Origin: Pseudomonas sp. P8_229
Lineage (GTDB): Bacteria; Pseudomonadota; Gammaproteobacteria; Pseudomonadales; Pseudomonadaceae
NCBI RefSeq assembly: GCF_034008635.1
Contig: NZ_CP125378.1
Location: 3,713,501-3,777,500 of the forward strand
Reading direction: 5' to 3'
Length of the DNA stretch: 64,000 bases
Shown here piece after piece: positions 44,079 to 54,030 of this stretch. Position numbers and translations under genes: made by a program. How positions within the stretch are numbered: the first letter of the stretch is position 1; the number at the start of each line of letters is the position of its first letter. Below the pieces are notes generated by a model. That model saw nothing but the letters and a program-made list of their open reading frames with translations, did no database searches and was not told the DNA's origin.

Positions 44079-44810
44079 ATGGAACATGCACCTTGCATCA
44101 GCCAGATCGCCACGCTGCTGGCCGACCCCAAGCGCAGTGCGATGATGTGGGCGTTGATGGATGGCTCGGCCCGCCAGGCCGAGGAGCTGGCGCTGCTGGC
44201 AGGGCTGTCGCCATCGTCGGCCAGTGCGCATCTGGGGCGCTTGTCCGCTGGCGGTCTGTTGAAAGTCGAAGCTCGTGGGCGCAAGCGTTTTTTCCGCCTG
44301 GCAGCCCCGGAAATCGCCGCTGCCATCGAAGCCTTGGCCAGTGCCACGATCGCCAGTGCACCGCGTGACATTCCTCACGTATTCAAGCGCTCGACACCGA
44401 TCGTCAATCCCCAGACCGCACCGTCTTCGCTGCTGCGCGCGCGCTTTTGCGATGACCATTTGGGTGGCACGCTGGCCGCCGATCTGTATCAACGCCTGCT
44501 CGATGAGGGCTGGATCGAACAGATCGAGCAGCGGGTCGTGGTGACTCTCAAGGGTTCGACCGAACTGGCCAACCGGGGCGTGTTCATCCAGGCCCTGGCT
44601 CATCGCAAGGCTCAGATCGCCTGCGCCTGTCCGGACTGGAGCGAACGGCGTCCGCACCTGGGTGGCTCTTTGGGCGCTGCGTTGTTGCAACTGTTCATGC
44701 AGTCCGGCTGGCTGACGCTGCCCAAGGACTCGCGAGCCTTGCAGGTGACCCCGGCCGGGCAGCGCGAAATCCACCGCTTCGCCAGGGAAACCGAGCTCGA
44801 ATTGGCGTAA
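44079..44810 (+). CDS. ArsR-type winged-helix regulator
   Basis: A 243-residue regulator with an N-terminal ArsR-like HTH (ISQIATLLADPKRSAMMWAL, LAGLSPSSASAHLGRLSAGG) and a long C-terminal domain (about 110-243) with second-messenger-like helices. It lacks the classic metal-binding ELCVCDL motif, so it probably senses something other than metals. AGGGAG lies upstream of ATG 44079. The MFS gene 130 bp downstream is a likely target. Confidence 0.8.
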   Translation: MEHAPCISQIATLLADPKRSAMMWALMDGSARQAEELALLAGLSPSSASAHLGRLSAGGLLKVEARGRKRFFRLAAPEIAAAIEALASATIASAPRDIPHVFKRSTPIVNPQTAPSSLLRARFCDDHLGGTLAADLYQRLLDEGWIEQIEQRVVVTLKGSTELANRGVFIQALAHRKAQIACACPDWSERRPHLGGSLGAALLQLFMQSGWLTLPKDSRALQVTPAGQREIHRFARETELELA

Positions 44811-44940
44811 TAGAGCATTCGCCGGCTGCCACTACGACGCGGGCGTCGCCAGTGACTGCGAACAGGTCGTATCCAGAAAAAGCGCTGAACCGTTATCGCG
44901 CACACTCGACCGGCAAACATTGCGGATGGGGAGACGGGCC

Positions 44941-46323
44941 ATGGATACGCGAAGCTTCAGCGCAGCAGAACGACTGGAGCGCCTGCCGCTCAGCGGTTAT
45001 CACCGCGTCATTTTCATCATCATTGCCTTGGCGTTCTTTTTCGACTCCATGGACCTGGCCATGATGACGTTCCTGCTCGGCTCGATCAAAAGCGAGTTTG
45101 GCCTGAGCAGTGCCCAAGCCGGGTTGCTCGCCAGTTCGAGTTTCTTCGGCATGGTGCTGGGAGCATCGCTGTCGGGCATGCTCGCCGATCGCTTTGGGCG
45201 CAAACCGGTGTTCCAGTGGAGCATCGTGCTGTGGGGCGTGGCCAGTTACCTGTGTTCGACCGCGCAAACGGTGGAGAGCCTGACACTGTTCCGCATTCTG
45301 CTGGGGATCGGCATGGGCATGGAATTTCCCATCGCGCAGTCGATGCTGTCCGAGCTGATTCCGGCGCAGCGTCGCGGGCGCTATATCGCGTTGATGGACG
45401 GTTTCTGGCCGCTGGGTTTTGTCGCGGCGGGGGTGTTGTCCTACTTCCTGTTGCCGCTGATTGGCTGGCGCGACATCTTCCTGGTGTTGGCGGTGCCGGC
45501 GGTGTTCGTGCTGGCGATCCGTTTCTTCATCCCCGAGTCTCCACGCTGGCTGGAGCAGGCAGGGCGGCATGAAACGGCGGACAAGGTCCTGGGCGCAATC
45601 GAACAGCGTGTACGTGTATCGCTCGGTGTCGCGACGTTGCCCGAGCCGGTACGCCTGCCGAGGACGGTGACGCCACCGGGCAACTTCTTTTCCGCCCTCA
45701 AGCAGATCTGGTCGCCGCAATACCGCCAGCGCACCACGATGATCTGGAGTCTGTGGTTTTTCGCCTTGCTCGGTTTCTACGGACTGACGTCATGGCTCAG
45801 CGCGTTGCTGCAACAGTCGGGTTTCGCTGTGACCCAGTCGGTGTATTACACCGTGCTGATCTCGCTGGGCGGGATTCCCGGTTTTCTGATGGCCGCGTGG
45901 CTGGTCGAGCGCTGGGGCCGCAAACCGGTGTGCATCGTCACCTTGCTTGGCGGCGGGGTGATGGCGTTTCTTTATGGCCAGAGCGCGGTGTTCGGCGGCA
46001 ACGTCGCGTTGCTGATCGGCACCGGGCTGTTGATGCAGTTTTTCCTCTTCGGCATGTGGGCGGTGCTTTACACCTACACGCCGGAGTTGTACCCGACGTC
46101 GGCGCGGGCCACAGGCTCAGGCTTCGCTTCGGCGATTGGCCGTGTCGGTTCGTTGCTCGGACCGCTGGTGACCGGGTTGGTGTTCCCGATTACCGGGCAG
46201 GGCGGGGTGTTCGCCTTGGGAGCGTTGTGCTTTGCGATTGCGGCGGGGGTGGTGTGGCTGTTCGGGATGGAGACGCGGGGCAAAACCCTCGAAGAGCTGA
46301 CTGAAACCCAATCCATCGGCTAA
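44941..46323 (+). CDS. MFS transporter, aromatic acid/sugar-porter-like
   Basis: A 460-residue MFS protein. Asp in helix 1 (FFFDSMDLAMMTFLLG), motif A (GMLADRFGRKPVF), the PESPRWLEQAG signature after helix 6 and the repeat motif VERWGRKPV mark it as a member of the sugar porter/aromatic acid:H+ symporter group, similar to NiaP-type niacin/benzoate carriers. ATG 44941 has GGGGAG upstream. Substrate unknown. Confidence 0.82.
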   Translation: MDTRSFSAAERLERLPLSGYHRVIFIIIALAFFFDSMDLAMMTFLLGSIKSEFGLSSAQAGLLASSSFFGMVLGASLSGMLADRFGRKPVFQWSIVLWGVASYLCSTAQTVESLTLFRILLGIGMGMEFPIAQSMLSELIPAQRRGRYIALMDGFWPLGFVAAGVLSYFLLPLIGWRDIFLVLAVPAVFVLAIRFFIPESPRWLEQAGRHETADKVLGAIEQRVRVSLGVATLPEPVRLPRTVTPPGNFFSALKQIWSPQYRQRTTMIWSLWFFALLGFYGLTSWLSALLQQSGFAVTQSVYYTVLISLGGIPGFLMAAWLVERWGRKPVCIVTLLGGGVMAFLYGQSAVFGGNVALLIGTGLLMQFFLFGMWAVLYTYTPELYPTSARATGSGFASAIGRVGSLLGPLVTGLVFPITGQGGVFALGALCFAIAAGVVWLFGMETRGKTLEELTETQSIG

Positions 46324-46334
46324 CACCAATCCAA

Positions 46335-46423
46335 TGTAGGAGTGAGCCTGCTCGCGATTGCGTTCTGTCAGCTAACACATCTGTGTCTGACACTCCGCCA
46401 TCGCGAGCAGGCTCACTCCTACA
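46335..46423. repeat. REPIN
   Basis: Inverted pair of the gagtgagcctgctcgcgat subtype, between the convergent MFS and adenine deaminase genes. Confidence 0.85.
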
Positions 46424-46441
46424 AGGGTTTTGCGGTGTTGC

Positions 46442-47404
<963 letters not shown>

Positions 47405-47475
47405 TCATCAGGTGCAATGACGGCATTCTACAGACGCTCGCCGAAACAATTGGCAAAACCTGACCAAGCGATCCA

Positions 47476-48441
47476 TCAGACCGCTTCCTGCTCGCGACGA
47501 TAGGCGTAGGTATCGGCGAAGCGCGACAACAGGAATTCGGCGCAGGTGGTGGTCGGATATTTCGCTGGACGCTGTGCGTCCAGGCAACCGGGCAGGCATT
47601 CGATGCGGGTGTCCGGGTGTGGCTCGGCGAAGAATGGCATTGAATAACGATCCACCCCCAGCGGGCTGATCACCCGATGCGGTGTCGAGCGATAACGGTC
47701 GTTGCTCCAGCGCGCCATCATGTCGCCGAGGTTGACCACGAACGTGCCCTCAATCGGCGGCGCGTCGATCCACTCACCGTTGACGTTCTTCACCTGCAGG
47801 CCGCCGGCGCTGTCCTGATAGAGCAGGGTGATGCAACCGTAATCAGTGTGCGCCCCGGCGCCTTGTTGTTCGGCGCTGCTGGCGGTGTGGCGAGGCGGGT
47901 AGTGGATCATGCGCAGCACGCTGACCGGCTCAACGAAGCGTGAGTCGAAGAAATCGCGCTCGATGCCCAAGGCAATTGTCATCGCCCGCAGCAGGGTTTG
48001 CGCCAGCGCCTGCATGTCGAGGTAATGCTGCTCCATCAACGCCTCCCAGCCTGCTTGCGCCGGATGGCGATTGGGTCCGCGCAGCGGTTTTTCCGCGAGC
48101 ACGTCGGGATGATCCGCCGACAGGTGCAGGCCCATGTCGAAGGTCTCTTTCAGATCGCTGGGTTTGTCCGGGTCGAGTTGTTCGGTGGCGATGGCGCCGT
48201 AACCACGGTGATGGCGGGTCTGGGTGATGTCGATCTTGAGTTTTTCTGCTGCCGGTTGCGCAAAGAAGCGCTGGGTCTGATCAAGCACGGCGGCGATGCG
48301 CCGGGCTGAAATCGGATGACCGTTGATGTAGAAAAAGCCCCACTCGCGGCAAGCGAGATCGATCTGCTCGGCCACGGCGGGCCAGGCGTTTTCGTCGTCG
48401 CTGCAGAGCGGTGAGATGTCGATGATCGGAAGCTGATCCAT
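47476..48441 (-). CDS. 2-oxoglutarate/Fe(II)-dependent oxygenase (IPNS-like)
   Basis: A 321-residue non-haem iron oxygenase of the isopenicillin N synthase family. The N-terminal DIOX_N part is LPIIDISPL and EWGFFYINGHPI; the iron and 2OG ligands are HTDYG, the distal His in TPHRVIS, and the RYSMPFF arginine. Possible activities include hydroxylation of a purine or xanthine (as XanA-type or other dioxygenases do), suggested only by neighbours. AAGGA precedes ATG 48441. Confidence 0.85.
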   Translation of the reverse strand: MDQLPIIDISPLCSDDENAWPAVAEQIDLACREWGFFYINGHPISARRIAAVLDQTQRFFAQPAAEKLKIDITQTRHHRGYGAIATEQLDPDKPSDLKETFDMGLHLSADHPDVLAEKPLRGPNRHPAQAGWEALMEQHYLDMQALAQTLLRAMTIALGIERDFFDSRFVEPVSVLRMIHYPPRHTASSAEQQGAGAHTDYGCITLLYQDSAGGLQVKNVNGEWIDAPPIEGTFVVNLGDMMARWSNDRYRSTPHRVISPLGVDRYSMPFFAEPHPDTRIECLPGCLDAQRPAKYPTTTCAEFLLSRFADTYAYRREQEAV

Positions 48442-48472
48442 ACACAATCCTTGAGAGCGCTGAAGATCCAAC

Positions 48473-48561
48473 TGTGGGAGTGAGCCTGCTCGCGATAGCG
48501 GTGTGTCAGTCGAAATATCTGCACCTGACACACCGCTATCGCGAGCAGGCTCACTCCTACA
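48473..48561. repeat. REPIN
   Basis: Inverted pair of gagtgagcctgctcgcgatagcgg arms (core quoted as gtgagcctgctcgcgatagc), between the oxygenase and BMP genes. Confidence 0.85.
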
Positions 48562-48584
48562 GGGGACTGCTGGTAGGCCGGGGA

Positions 48585-49658
48585 TTACTTCGGCATCTCG
48601 GCCTTCATCCCTTCCACGTAATAGTTCATCGACGCCAGTTGCGCATTGGTCGCACTCACGCCCGCCGGGATTTTCTCGACCCCGGCCTGATCCTTGATCG
48701 GCCCGGTGAACGGTTGCAGCGTGCCGCTCTTGATGTCAGCGATGATCTGTTCGGCCTCGGCTTTCACCGGTGCCGGCACCAGGTCGCTGATCGGCAGCTC
48801 AACGGTGCCTTCCTTCAGCCCACCCCAGTAATCCTGCGACTTCCAGGTGTGGTCGATCACGCTCTGCGTGGCCTGAATGTAGTGCGGTGCCCAGTCGTTG
48901 ACGATCGAGGTCAGCACCGCTTTCGGGCCGAAGTGTGCCATGTCCGAGGCGTAACCCACGGCGTACACACCGCGCCGCTCGGCAGCCTGGATCGGCGCCG
49001 GGCTGTCGGTGTGCTGGAACACCACGTCCACGCCCTGATCGATCAGCGCGTTGGCGGCATCGGCTTCCTTGCCCGGGTCGAACCACGAGTTGACCCATAC
49101 CACCTTGATCTCGGTGCCGGGGTTGTACTTGTTCAGGGCCAACTGGATGGCGTTGATGTCGCGGATCACCTCCGGAATCGGGAACGAGGCGACGTAGCCG
49201 ATCTTCTTGGTCCTGGTCATCTTCGCCGCGAGGAAGCCGCCGACATAACGGCCCTCATAGGTGCGGGCCAGGTAGGTGCCGAGGTTCTTGTCCTGCTTGT
49301 AGCCGGTGGCGTGTTCGAAGGTCACTTTGGGAAATTGCTTGGCGACTTTCAGGGTCGGGTTCATGTAGCCGAAGGAGGTGGTGAAGATCAGGTCGTAGTT
49401 GTCCTTGGCCATGTTGCGGATCACCCGTTCGGCGTCGGCCCCTTCGGCCACGTTCTCGACGTAATTGGTGGTGATCTGCGGGCCGAATTTCTCCGCCAGC
49501 GCCTTTCGCCCCTGTTCATGCTGATACGTCCAGCCGTGGTCGCCGATCGGGCCGATGTAGACGAAACCGACCTTCAGCGGGTCGGCAGCGCTGGCGCTCA
49601 GGCTGAACCCCAGACCGATGGCGGCGCACAGCAATTTGTGCAGCGGGCGTATTTGCAT
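48585..49658 (-). CDS. BMP/PnrA-type nucleoside-binding protein
   Basis: A 357-residue periplasmic binding protein of the basic membrane protein (BMP) family; PnrA-type members bind purine nucleosides for ABC import. The signal peptide is LLCAAIGLGFSLSASA, cleaved before ADPLKVGFVYIGPIGDHGWT, whose last part is the conserved ligand motif. Other features are FTTSFGYMNPTLKVA and DVVFQHTDSPAPIQAAE. ATG 49658 has GGAG nine bases upstream. The cognate permeases and ATPase are 4-8 kb further right on the same strand. A sigma-54-like promoter lies 40 bp upstream. Confidence 0.9.
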   Translation of the reverse strand: MQIRPLHKLLCAAIGLGFSLSASAADPLKVGFVYIGPIGDHGWTYQHEQGRKALAEKFGPQITTNYVENVAEGADAERVIRNMAKDNYDLIFTTSFGYMNPTLKVAKQFPKVTFEHATGYKQDKNLGTYLARTYEGRYVGGFLAAKMTRTKKIGYVASFPIPEVIRDINAIQLALNKYNPGTEIKVVWVNSWFDPGKEADAANALIDQGVDVVFQHTDSPAPIQAAERRGVYAVGYASDMAHFGPKAVLTSIVNDWAPHYIQATQSVIDHTWKSQDYWGGLKEGTVELPISDLVPAPVKAEAEQIIADIKSGTLQPFTGPIKDQAGVEKIPAGVSATNAQLASMNYYVEGMKAEMPK

Positions 49659-49697
49659 GAATTCGAACTCCATTTTGTTGTGTGTGGTCAGGGTCAA

Positions 49698-49714
49698 TGC
49701 AAATTGCTGACCAA
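49698..49714 (-). promoter_or_regulatory. Candidate sigma-54 promoter of the BMP gene
   Basis: Minus-strand TTGGTCAGCAATTTGCA: GG and GC are separated by exactly 10 bp and the -12 element is TTGCA. It resembles two further sites at 57763-57778 and 61020-61035. Distance to the start codon is suitable. Confidence 0.6.
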
Positions 49715-49747
49715 CAGGACAACAAACAGTCCGAAACCGAGTTGCGG

Positions 49748-49819
49748 CCTTCGCGAGCAGGCTCACTCCTACATTTGGAATGCATTCTCCTGTAGGAGTG
49801 AGCCTGCTCGCGATAGCGT
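49748..49819. repeat. REP pair in tail-to-tail order
   Basis: Two REP copies point outward (cgcgagcaggctcactcctaca then tgtaggagtgagcctgctcg, each given in part), the reverse of the usual REPIN arrangement, with a short 22-bp spacer. Confidence 0.8.
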
Positions 49820-49946
49820 CCTCAAGGCCAATAAAAGGGCACCTGCCGAGCTCGCTGCCATCCACTGGTGCGCTAAGGTGTAACGAAACGTTAGCGCCAC
49901 GCCGCAGTCAGTAGCTCATTCGAACCTCTCGGCAAAAAGGCCCGCC

Positions 49947-51038
49947 ATGCTCACGATTCTCAAGCAAGAAAGTTTTCTGCTGCTGGCGGTGATTGCCGCG
50001 TGTGTCGCTTATCCGCTGGAGCACTGGTTGCTGCACAGCGGCCAGATCGTTGCGCTGACCGGCGGGCTGGTACTGATCGCCTTCATCGTCGCCGCATCGA
50101 TGCGCGTCGCCCATCAGGCCGAACTGCTCGCGGAAAAAGTCGGTGACCCCTACGGGACGATGATCCTGACCCTCGCTGCGGTGCTGGTGGAAGTGGTGAT
50201 CCTGGCGATCATGATGAGCAACGAAGCATCAGCCACGCTGGTGCGTGACACGATCTATTCGGCGGTGATGCTCGACATCAACGGCATCCTCGGCCTCGCC
50301 GCGCTGATGGGCGGGCTCAAGCATGGCGAGCAGTCGTACAACGACGATTCGGCGCGCAGTTACAGCGTGATGATCCTTACCGCCATGGGCGTGTCGATGG
50401 TGGTGCCGGAGTTCATTCCGGCGGCTAACTGGAAGGTTTATTCGGCGTTCACCATCGGTGCGATGGTGGTGCTTTACGCGTTGTTCCTGCGCATGCAGGT
50501 TGGGCCGCACAGCTACTTTTTCAGCTACAGCTACCCGGATAAACGCCGCAAGAAAGAACCGGTGGAGCAGGAGCCGAAACCGCTGAGTCTGGCGTGGTCG
50601 ATCGGCATTCTGGTGTTCGGGGTGGTGGTGATCGGCGCGCTGGCCGAAGTGATGTCCAAGACCCTCGATCTGGGCCTGGAAGGCACGGGCGCACCGCCGG
50701 TGATCACGGCGATTCTGGTGGCGGCGATTTCGGCAGCGCCGGAGATTTTGACGGCGTTACGTGCGGCACTCGCCAACCGCATGCAGTCGGTGGTGAACAT
50801 TGCGATGGGCGCGTCACTGTCGACGGTGATCCTGACCGTGCCGGTGATGGAAGCGATGGCGCTGTACACCGGCCAGCCGTTTCAAATGGCGATGACCCCG
50901 GTGCAGACGGTGATGATCTTCATCACGTTGATCGTCAGTGCGATCAACCTGAATGACGGCGAGACCAATGCCATCGAAGGCATGACCCACTTTGTGCTGT
51001 TTGCGACGTTCATCATGCTCTCCCTGCTGGGTCTTTGA
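49947..51038 (+). CDS. ChaA-like Ca2+(Na+)/H+ antiporter
   Basis: A 363-residue CaCA-superfamily antiporter with 10-11 helices. The two conserved acidic motifs are present: GDPYGTMILTLAAVLVEVVI in the first half and SAAPEILTALRAALANRMQS in the second. It exchanges Ca2+ or Na+/K+ for protons, as ChaA does. It lies within the purine block but on the opposite strand, with no obvious link. Confidence 0.85.
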   Translation: MLTILKQESFLLLAVIAACVAYPLEHWLLHSGQIVALTGGLVLIAFIVAASMRVAHQAELLAEKVGDPYGTMILTLAAVLVEVVILAIMMSNEASATLVRDTIYSAVMLDINGILGLAALMGGLKHGEQSYNDDSARSYSVMILTAMGVSMVVPEFIPAANWKVYSAFTIGAMVVLYALFLRMQVGPHSYFFSYSYPDKRRKKEPVEQEPKPLSLAWSIGILVFGVVVIGALAEVMSKTLDLGLEGTGAPPVITAILVAAISAAPEILTALRAALANRMQSVVNIAMGASLSTVILTVPVMEAMALYTGQPFQMAMTPVQTVMIFITLIVSAINLNDGETNAIEGMTHFVLFATFIMLSLLGL

Positions 51039-51057
51039 GCCCACCACAAAACCAAAT

Positions 51058-51146
51058 GTGGGAGCGGGCTTGCTCGCGAAAGCGGAGTGTCAGCCAGCTC
51101 AAATGTTGACTGACAAGACGCCTTCGCGAGCAAGCCCGCTCCCACA
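51058..51146. repeat. REPIN
   Basis: Inverted pair of the gcgggcttgctcgcg subtype between the convergent antiporter and deaminase genes. Confidence 0.85.
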
Positions 51147-51164
51147 GGTTTGATCAGCGGTGTA

Positions 51165-52523
51165 TCAGCTACCGGCGATCAACTGGCGAGCCGCCTGGCT
51201 GTGATCGGCGATCAGGCCTTTGAGGTCAAGACCTTCGACTTGACCATCAATCACCCGCCACTTGCCGCCGATCATCACCCGATCCGCACGATCCGCGCCG
51301 CACAACAACAGCGCCGAAACCGGATCGTGGCTGCCGGAGAAACGCAGTTCATCCAGTTTGAACAACGCCAGATCCGCCTGCTTGCCCACCGCCAGCTCAC
51401 CGATGTCGGTGCGCCCCAACAGACTCGCCGAGCCCTTGGTCGCCCAACCCAGCACGCGCTCGGGGGTGATCTTTTCCGCACCATAACGCAGACGCTGGAT
51501 GTACAACGCCTGCCGCGCTTCGAGGATCATGTTCGATGCATCGTTGGAAGCGGAACCGTCTACGCCCAGGCCAAACAGCGCGCCGGCATCGGTCAAGTCG
51601 ATGCTCGGGCAGATGCCGGAAGCCAGGCGCATGTTCGAACTCGGGCAATGGCAGATACCGGTGCCGGCCTGGCCAAGACGGGCGATTTCGTCCGGGTTGA
51701 AGTGGATGCCGTGGGCCAGCCAGGTGCGCGGGCCAAGCCAGCCGACGCTGTCCAGATAATCCACGGTGCGCAGGCCGAAGCGCTGCAGGCAGAAATCTTC
51801 TTCGTCGAGGGTTTCCGCCAGGTGCGTGTGCAGGCGTACGTCGAGTGTGTTCGCCAGTTCGGCGCTGGCCGACATGATTTCCGGGGTCACCGAGAACGGC
51901 GAACACGGTGCCAGAGCGATCTGGATTTGCGCACCGTCGCCGCGCTCGTGGTACTCGTGAATCAGGCGCTGACTGTCGTCGAGAATCACCTGGCCTTCCT
52001 GCACGGTCTGTTGCGGTGGCAGGCCGCCGTCCTTCTCGCCGAGGCTCATCGAACCGCGCGTGAGCATGGCGCGCATGCCCAGTTCGCGCACGGTGTCGAC
52101 TTGCACGTCGATGGCGTTTTCCAGACCCTCCGGGAACAGATAGTGGTGGTCGGCGGCGGTGGTGCAACCGGAGAGCAGCAGTTCAGCCAGCGCGACCTTG
52201 GTGGCGAGGGCGAGTTTTTCCGGGGTCAGCCGCGCCCACACCGGGTACAGGGTTTTCAGCCACGGGAACAGCGGCTGATTGACCACCGGCGCCCAGGCGC
52301 GAGTCAGGGTTTGATAGAAATGGTGATGGGTGTTGATCAGTCCCGGCAGGATCACGTGTTCGCGGGCATCGAACACTTCATTGCACGGTGCGGACGGTTG
52401 CTGACCGGCCGCCAGCACTTCGACGATGACGCCATCTTGCAGCACCAGACCGCCACGGGCATCGAGCGCGTTGGAAGTGAAAATGGCGAGGGGATTTTTT
52501 AACCAGGTACGGGTCGCGGGCAT
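51165..52523 (-). CDS. 8-oxoguanine deaminase
   Basis: A 452-residue amidohydrolase. Zinc ligands are in NTHHHFYQTL (HxH), HTHLAET and LAHGIHF, with catalytic Asp in GVDGSASND. Length and the SxxPxD-like C-terminal motif (LDELRFSGSHDPVSALL) fit 8-oxoguanine deaminases such as, as I recall, PAO1 PA0142. It converts 8-oxoguanine to urate, removing oxidised guanine. No ribosome binding site or sigma-54 site as strong as that of the transport genes is seen. Confidence 0.88.
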   Translation of the reverse strand: MPATRTWLKNPLAIFTSNALDARGGLVLQDGVIVEVLAAGQQPSAPCNEVFDAREHVILPGLINTHHHFYQTLTRAWAPVVNQPLFPWLKTLYPVWARLTPEKLALATKVALAELLLSGCTTAADHHYLFPEGLENAIDVQVDTVRELGMRAMLTRGSMSLGEKDGGLPPQQTVQEGQVILDDSQRLIHEYHERGDGAQIQIALAPCSPFSVTPEIMSASAELANTLDVRLHTHLAETLDEEDFCLQRFGLRTVDYLDSVGWLGPRTWLAHGIHFNPDEIARLGQAGTGICHCPSSNMRLASGICPSIDLTDAGALFGLGVDGSASNDASNMILEARQALYIQRLRYGAEKITPERVLGWATKGSASLLGRTDIGELAVGKQADLALFKLDELRFSGSHDPVSALLLCGADRADRVMIGGKWRVIDGQVEGLDLKGLIADHSQAARQLIAGS

Positions 52524-52675
52524 GTTGCCGGCTCCTCTGAAAGTTGGGTTCAGGGTTGCCAGCTCAGTGTTGCCCTGTCTGCTGATCCAGGGTCGCCGCG
52601 AAGGACGAGGTGCGCAGTTTCAAACAAATCGCTGCGGCGGGCAAGCCCAACCCGACAGCCAACACACACTGCCCC

Positions 52676-52765
52676 TGTGGGAGCGGGCTTGCTCGCGAAA
52701 GCGGTATGTCAGGCAACTGATCTATTGACTGACACAACGCTTTCGCGAGCAAGCCCGCTCCCACA
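52676..52765. repeat. REPIN
   Basis: Inverted pair of the gcgggcttgctcgcg subtype between the deaminase and SDR genes. The stretch 52524-52675 contains no gene. Confidence 0.85.
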
Positions 52766-52781
52766 TTGGGATCTTCGGTTA

Positions 52782-53468
52782 TTACCAGGGAATGGTTTCG
52801 CCCTTGTAGTTGATGAAGTGATGTCCGCCCTTGCCGGTATACGCATTCACCTGATCAATCAGCCCACGAGTGCTGGTGTCCACGTCAAGGTCGGCACCGT
52901 CACCGCCCATATCCGTCTTCACCCAGCCCGGATGCAACGACAGTACAGTGAGTTTCTGCTCGCCCAATTGCGTGACGAAGCTGTTGGTCATCGAGTTCAG
53001 CGCGGCCTTGCTTGCCTTGTACAGCGCCAGCTCCGGTGCGTCAGGTACGGTCACGCTGCCCAGCCCGGAACTCATGAACGCCAGCACGCCGCTGCCGTCG
53101 CGGATCTGCCCGACAAAGCGCTGCGCCAGATTGATCGGCGCCACCGCGTTGGTGAAGAACAACTGACCGACTTCGGCCAGTGTCGCGCCGCCCGGGGTCT
53201 GCACTTCCGGGCCTTTGACCCCGGCGTTGACGAACAACAGATCGAAGGTCTCGTCCTTGAGCTGTTGGCTCAGGGCGATCACGGCTTGCTGGTCGTCCAT
53301 GTCGAGTTTCTCGATACGCACCTTGCCCAGCGCTTGCAGCGCCTCGGCTTTCTGCGGATTGCGCACGGTGGCGGTCACCTGCCAGCCATCGGCCAGCAGG
53401 GTTTTCACCAGCCCGAGGCCCAAGCCACGGGAGGCGCCGATGATCAGTGCGTTTTTTGCCTGGGACAT
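52782..53468 (-). CDS. Short-chain dehydrogenase/reductase
   Basis: A 228-residue SDR of the C-factor/sepiapterin-reductase-like group. The cofactor motif is IIGASRGLGLGLVKTL; later are LLFVNAGVKGP, the catalytic Ser in AFMSSGLGSV and YKASKAALN with LSLHPGWVKTDMGG. Substrate unknown. Upstream lies a MerR-type promoter pointing the other way. Confidence 0.85.
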   Translation of the reverse strand: MSQAKNALIIGASRGLGLGLVKTLLADGWQVTATVRNPQKAEALQALGKVRIEKLDMDDQQAVIALSQQLKDETFDLLFVNAGVKGPEVQTPGGATLAEVGQLFFTNAVAPINLAQRFVGQIRDGSGVLAFMSSGLGSVTVPDAPELALYKASKAALNSMTNSFVTQLGEQKLTVLSLHPGWVKTDMGGDGADLDVDTSTRGLIDQVNAYTGKGGHHFINYKGETIPW

Positions 53469-53575
53469 GAAGGGATTCCTTGAAAGTTACGGTTCACGGA
53501 TTCAATGGACACGCCTGACCGAGCCGTTGTTGCAACGCTCGTCGCAACACATCGAGCGGGGTCTCAAAAGAGGTA

Positions 53576-53606
53576 TTGACCTTGGAGCATACTCCAGGCT
53601 TTACCG
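53576..53606 (+). promoter_or_regulatory. MerR-family-type promoter/operator
   Basis: -35 TTGACC, 19-bp spacer TTGGAGCATACTCCAGGCT, then TTACCG. The spacer carries the inverted repeat CTTGGAG-CATA-CTCCAGG. The spacing and dyad match MerR-family sites of the NmlR/AdhR aldehyde-type or similar regulators. It points to the decayed gene 29 bp downstream; no MerR gene of this type is present in the window apart from CueR, whose sites differ. Confidence 0.65.
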
Positions 53607-53634
53607 TGGTTGCTCCTCAAATTTTGGAGCAAGG

Positions 53635-54030
53635 ATGATGTGGACTTCGACGCAGTATCGCAACATGGTGCGCGGTAGCGCCTGAGATGACCTGATCGTT
53701 ACGGCGGCGTTTGCCACGCCGTGGAGTTTTGTCGCGTTGCATGGGGCGTTGACGGCGTTGACGGCGTTGACGGCGTTGAGTAAGGCGCTGGAGTTGCCCG
53801 GTGAACTGCCGGCGTTCGCGCCGGCGCACATGTTGATGGTGAATCTGTTGGGTTCGGTGGTGTGTGTGGGCGGTTTTGCGGATTCGCGATCCGCAACCGG
53901 TGTATGGTCGCTATGACGCGGTGGTGCGGTTTCTGTTTGCGGCCTGGCCCATGGCGCCAGTTCATTGCTGGTATTTTTTCTGGTCTTTGAATTGGCGTGG
54001 GGCGTGGCTCAGGTGTTGCCTGTCAGAAAG
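53635..54030 (+). pseudogene. Decayed gene for a small membrane protein
   Basis: The start GGAGCAAGG-ATGATG reads MWTSTQYRNMVRGSA and then hits TGA at 53683. The same frame continues as DDLIVTAAFATPWSFVALHGAL to about 53866; a +1 frame then reads VLRIRDPQPVYGRYDAVVRF, and after about 53947 the first frame resumes with HGASSLLVFFLVFELAWGVA. So there is one nonsense and two frame changes, with probable loss of sequence between the last two segments. A 9-bp unit GTTGACGGC is repeated three times at 53748-53774. The parts read as one membrane protein of roughly 130-150 residues; no function is assigned. Confidence 0.75.

Noticed and set aside
47451..47466. TGGTCAGGTTTTGC upstream of the adenine deaminase gene as a fourth sigma-54 promoter
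   Set aside because: GG and GC are 9 bp apart instead of 10; sigma-54 promoters tolerate no spacing change, so it is not listed.
53469..53634. SoxR box in the SDR/pseudogene gap
   Set aside because: The dyad is CTTGGAG-CATA-CTCCAGG, not the CCTCAAG-type dyad of SoxR sites.
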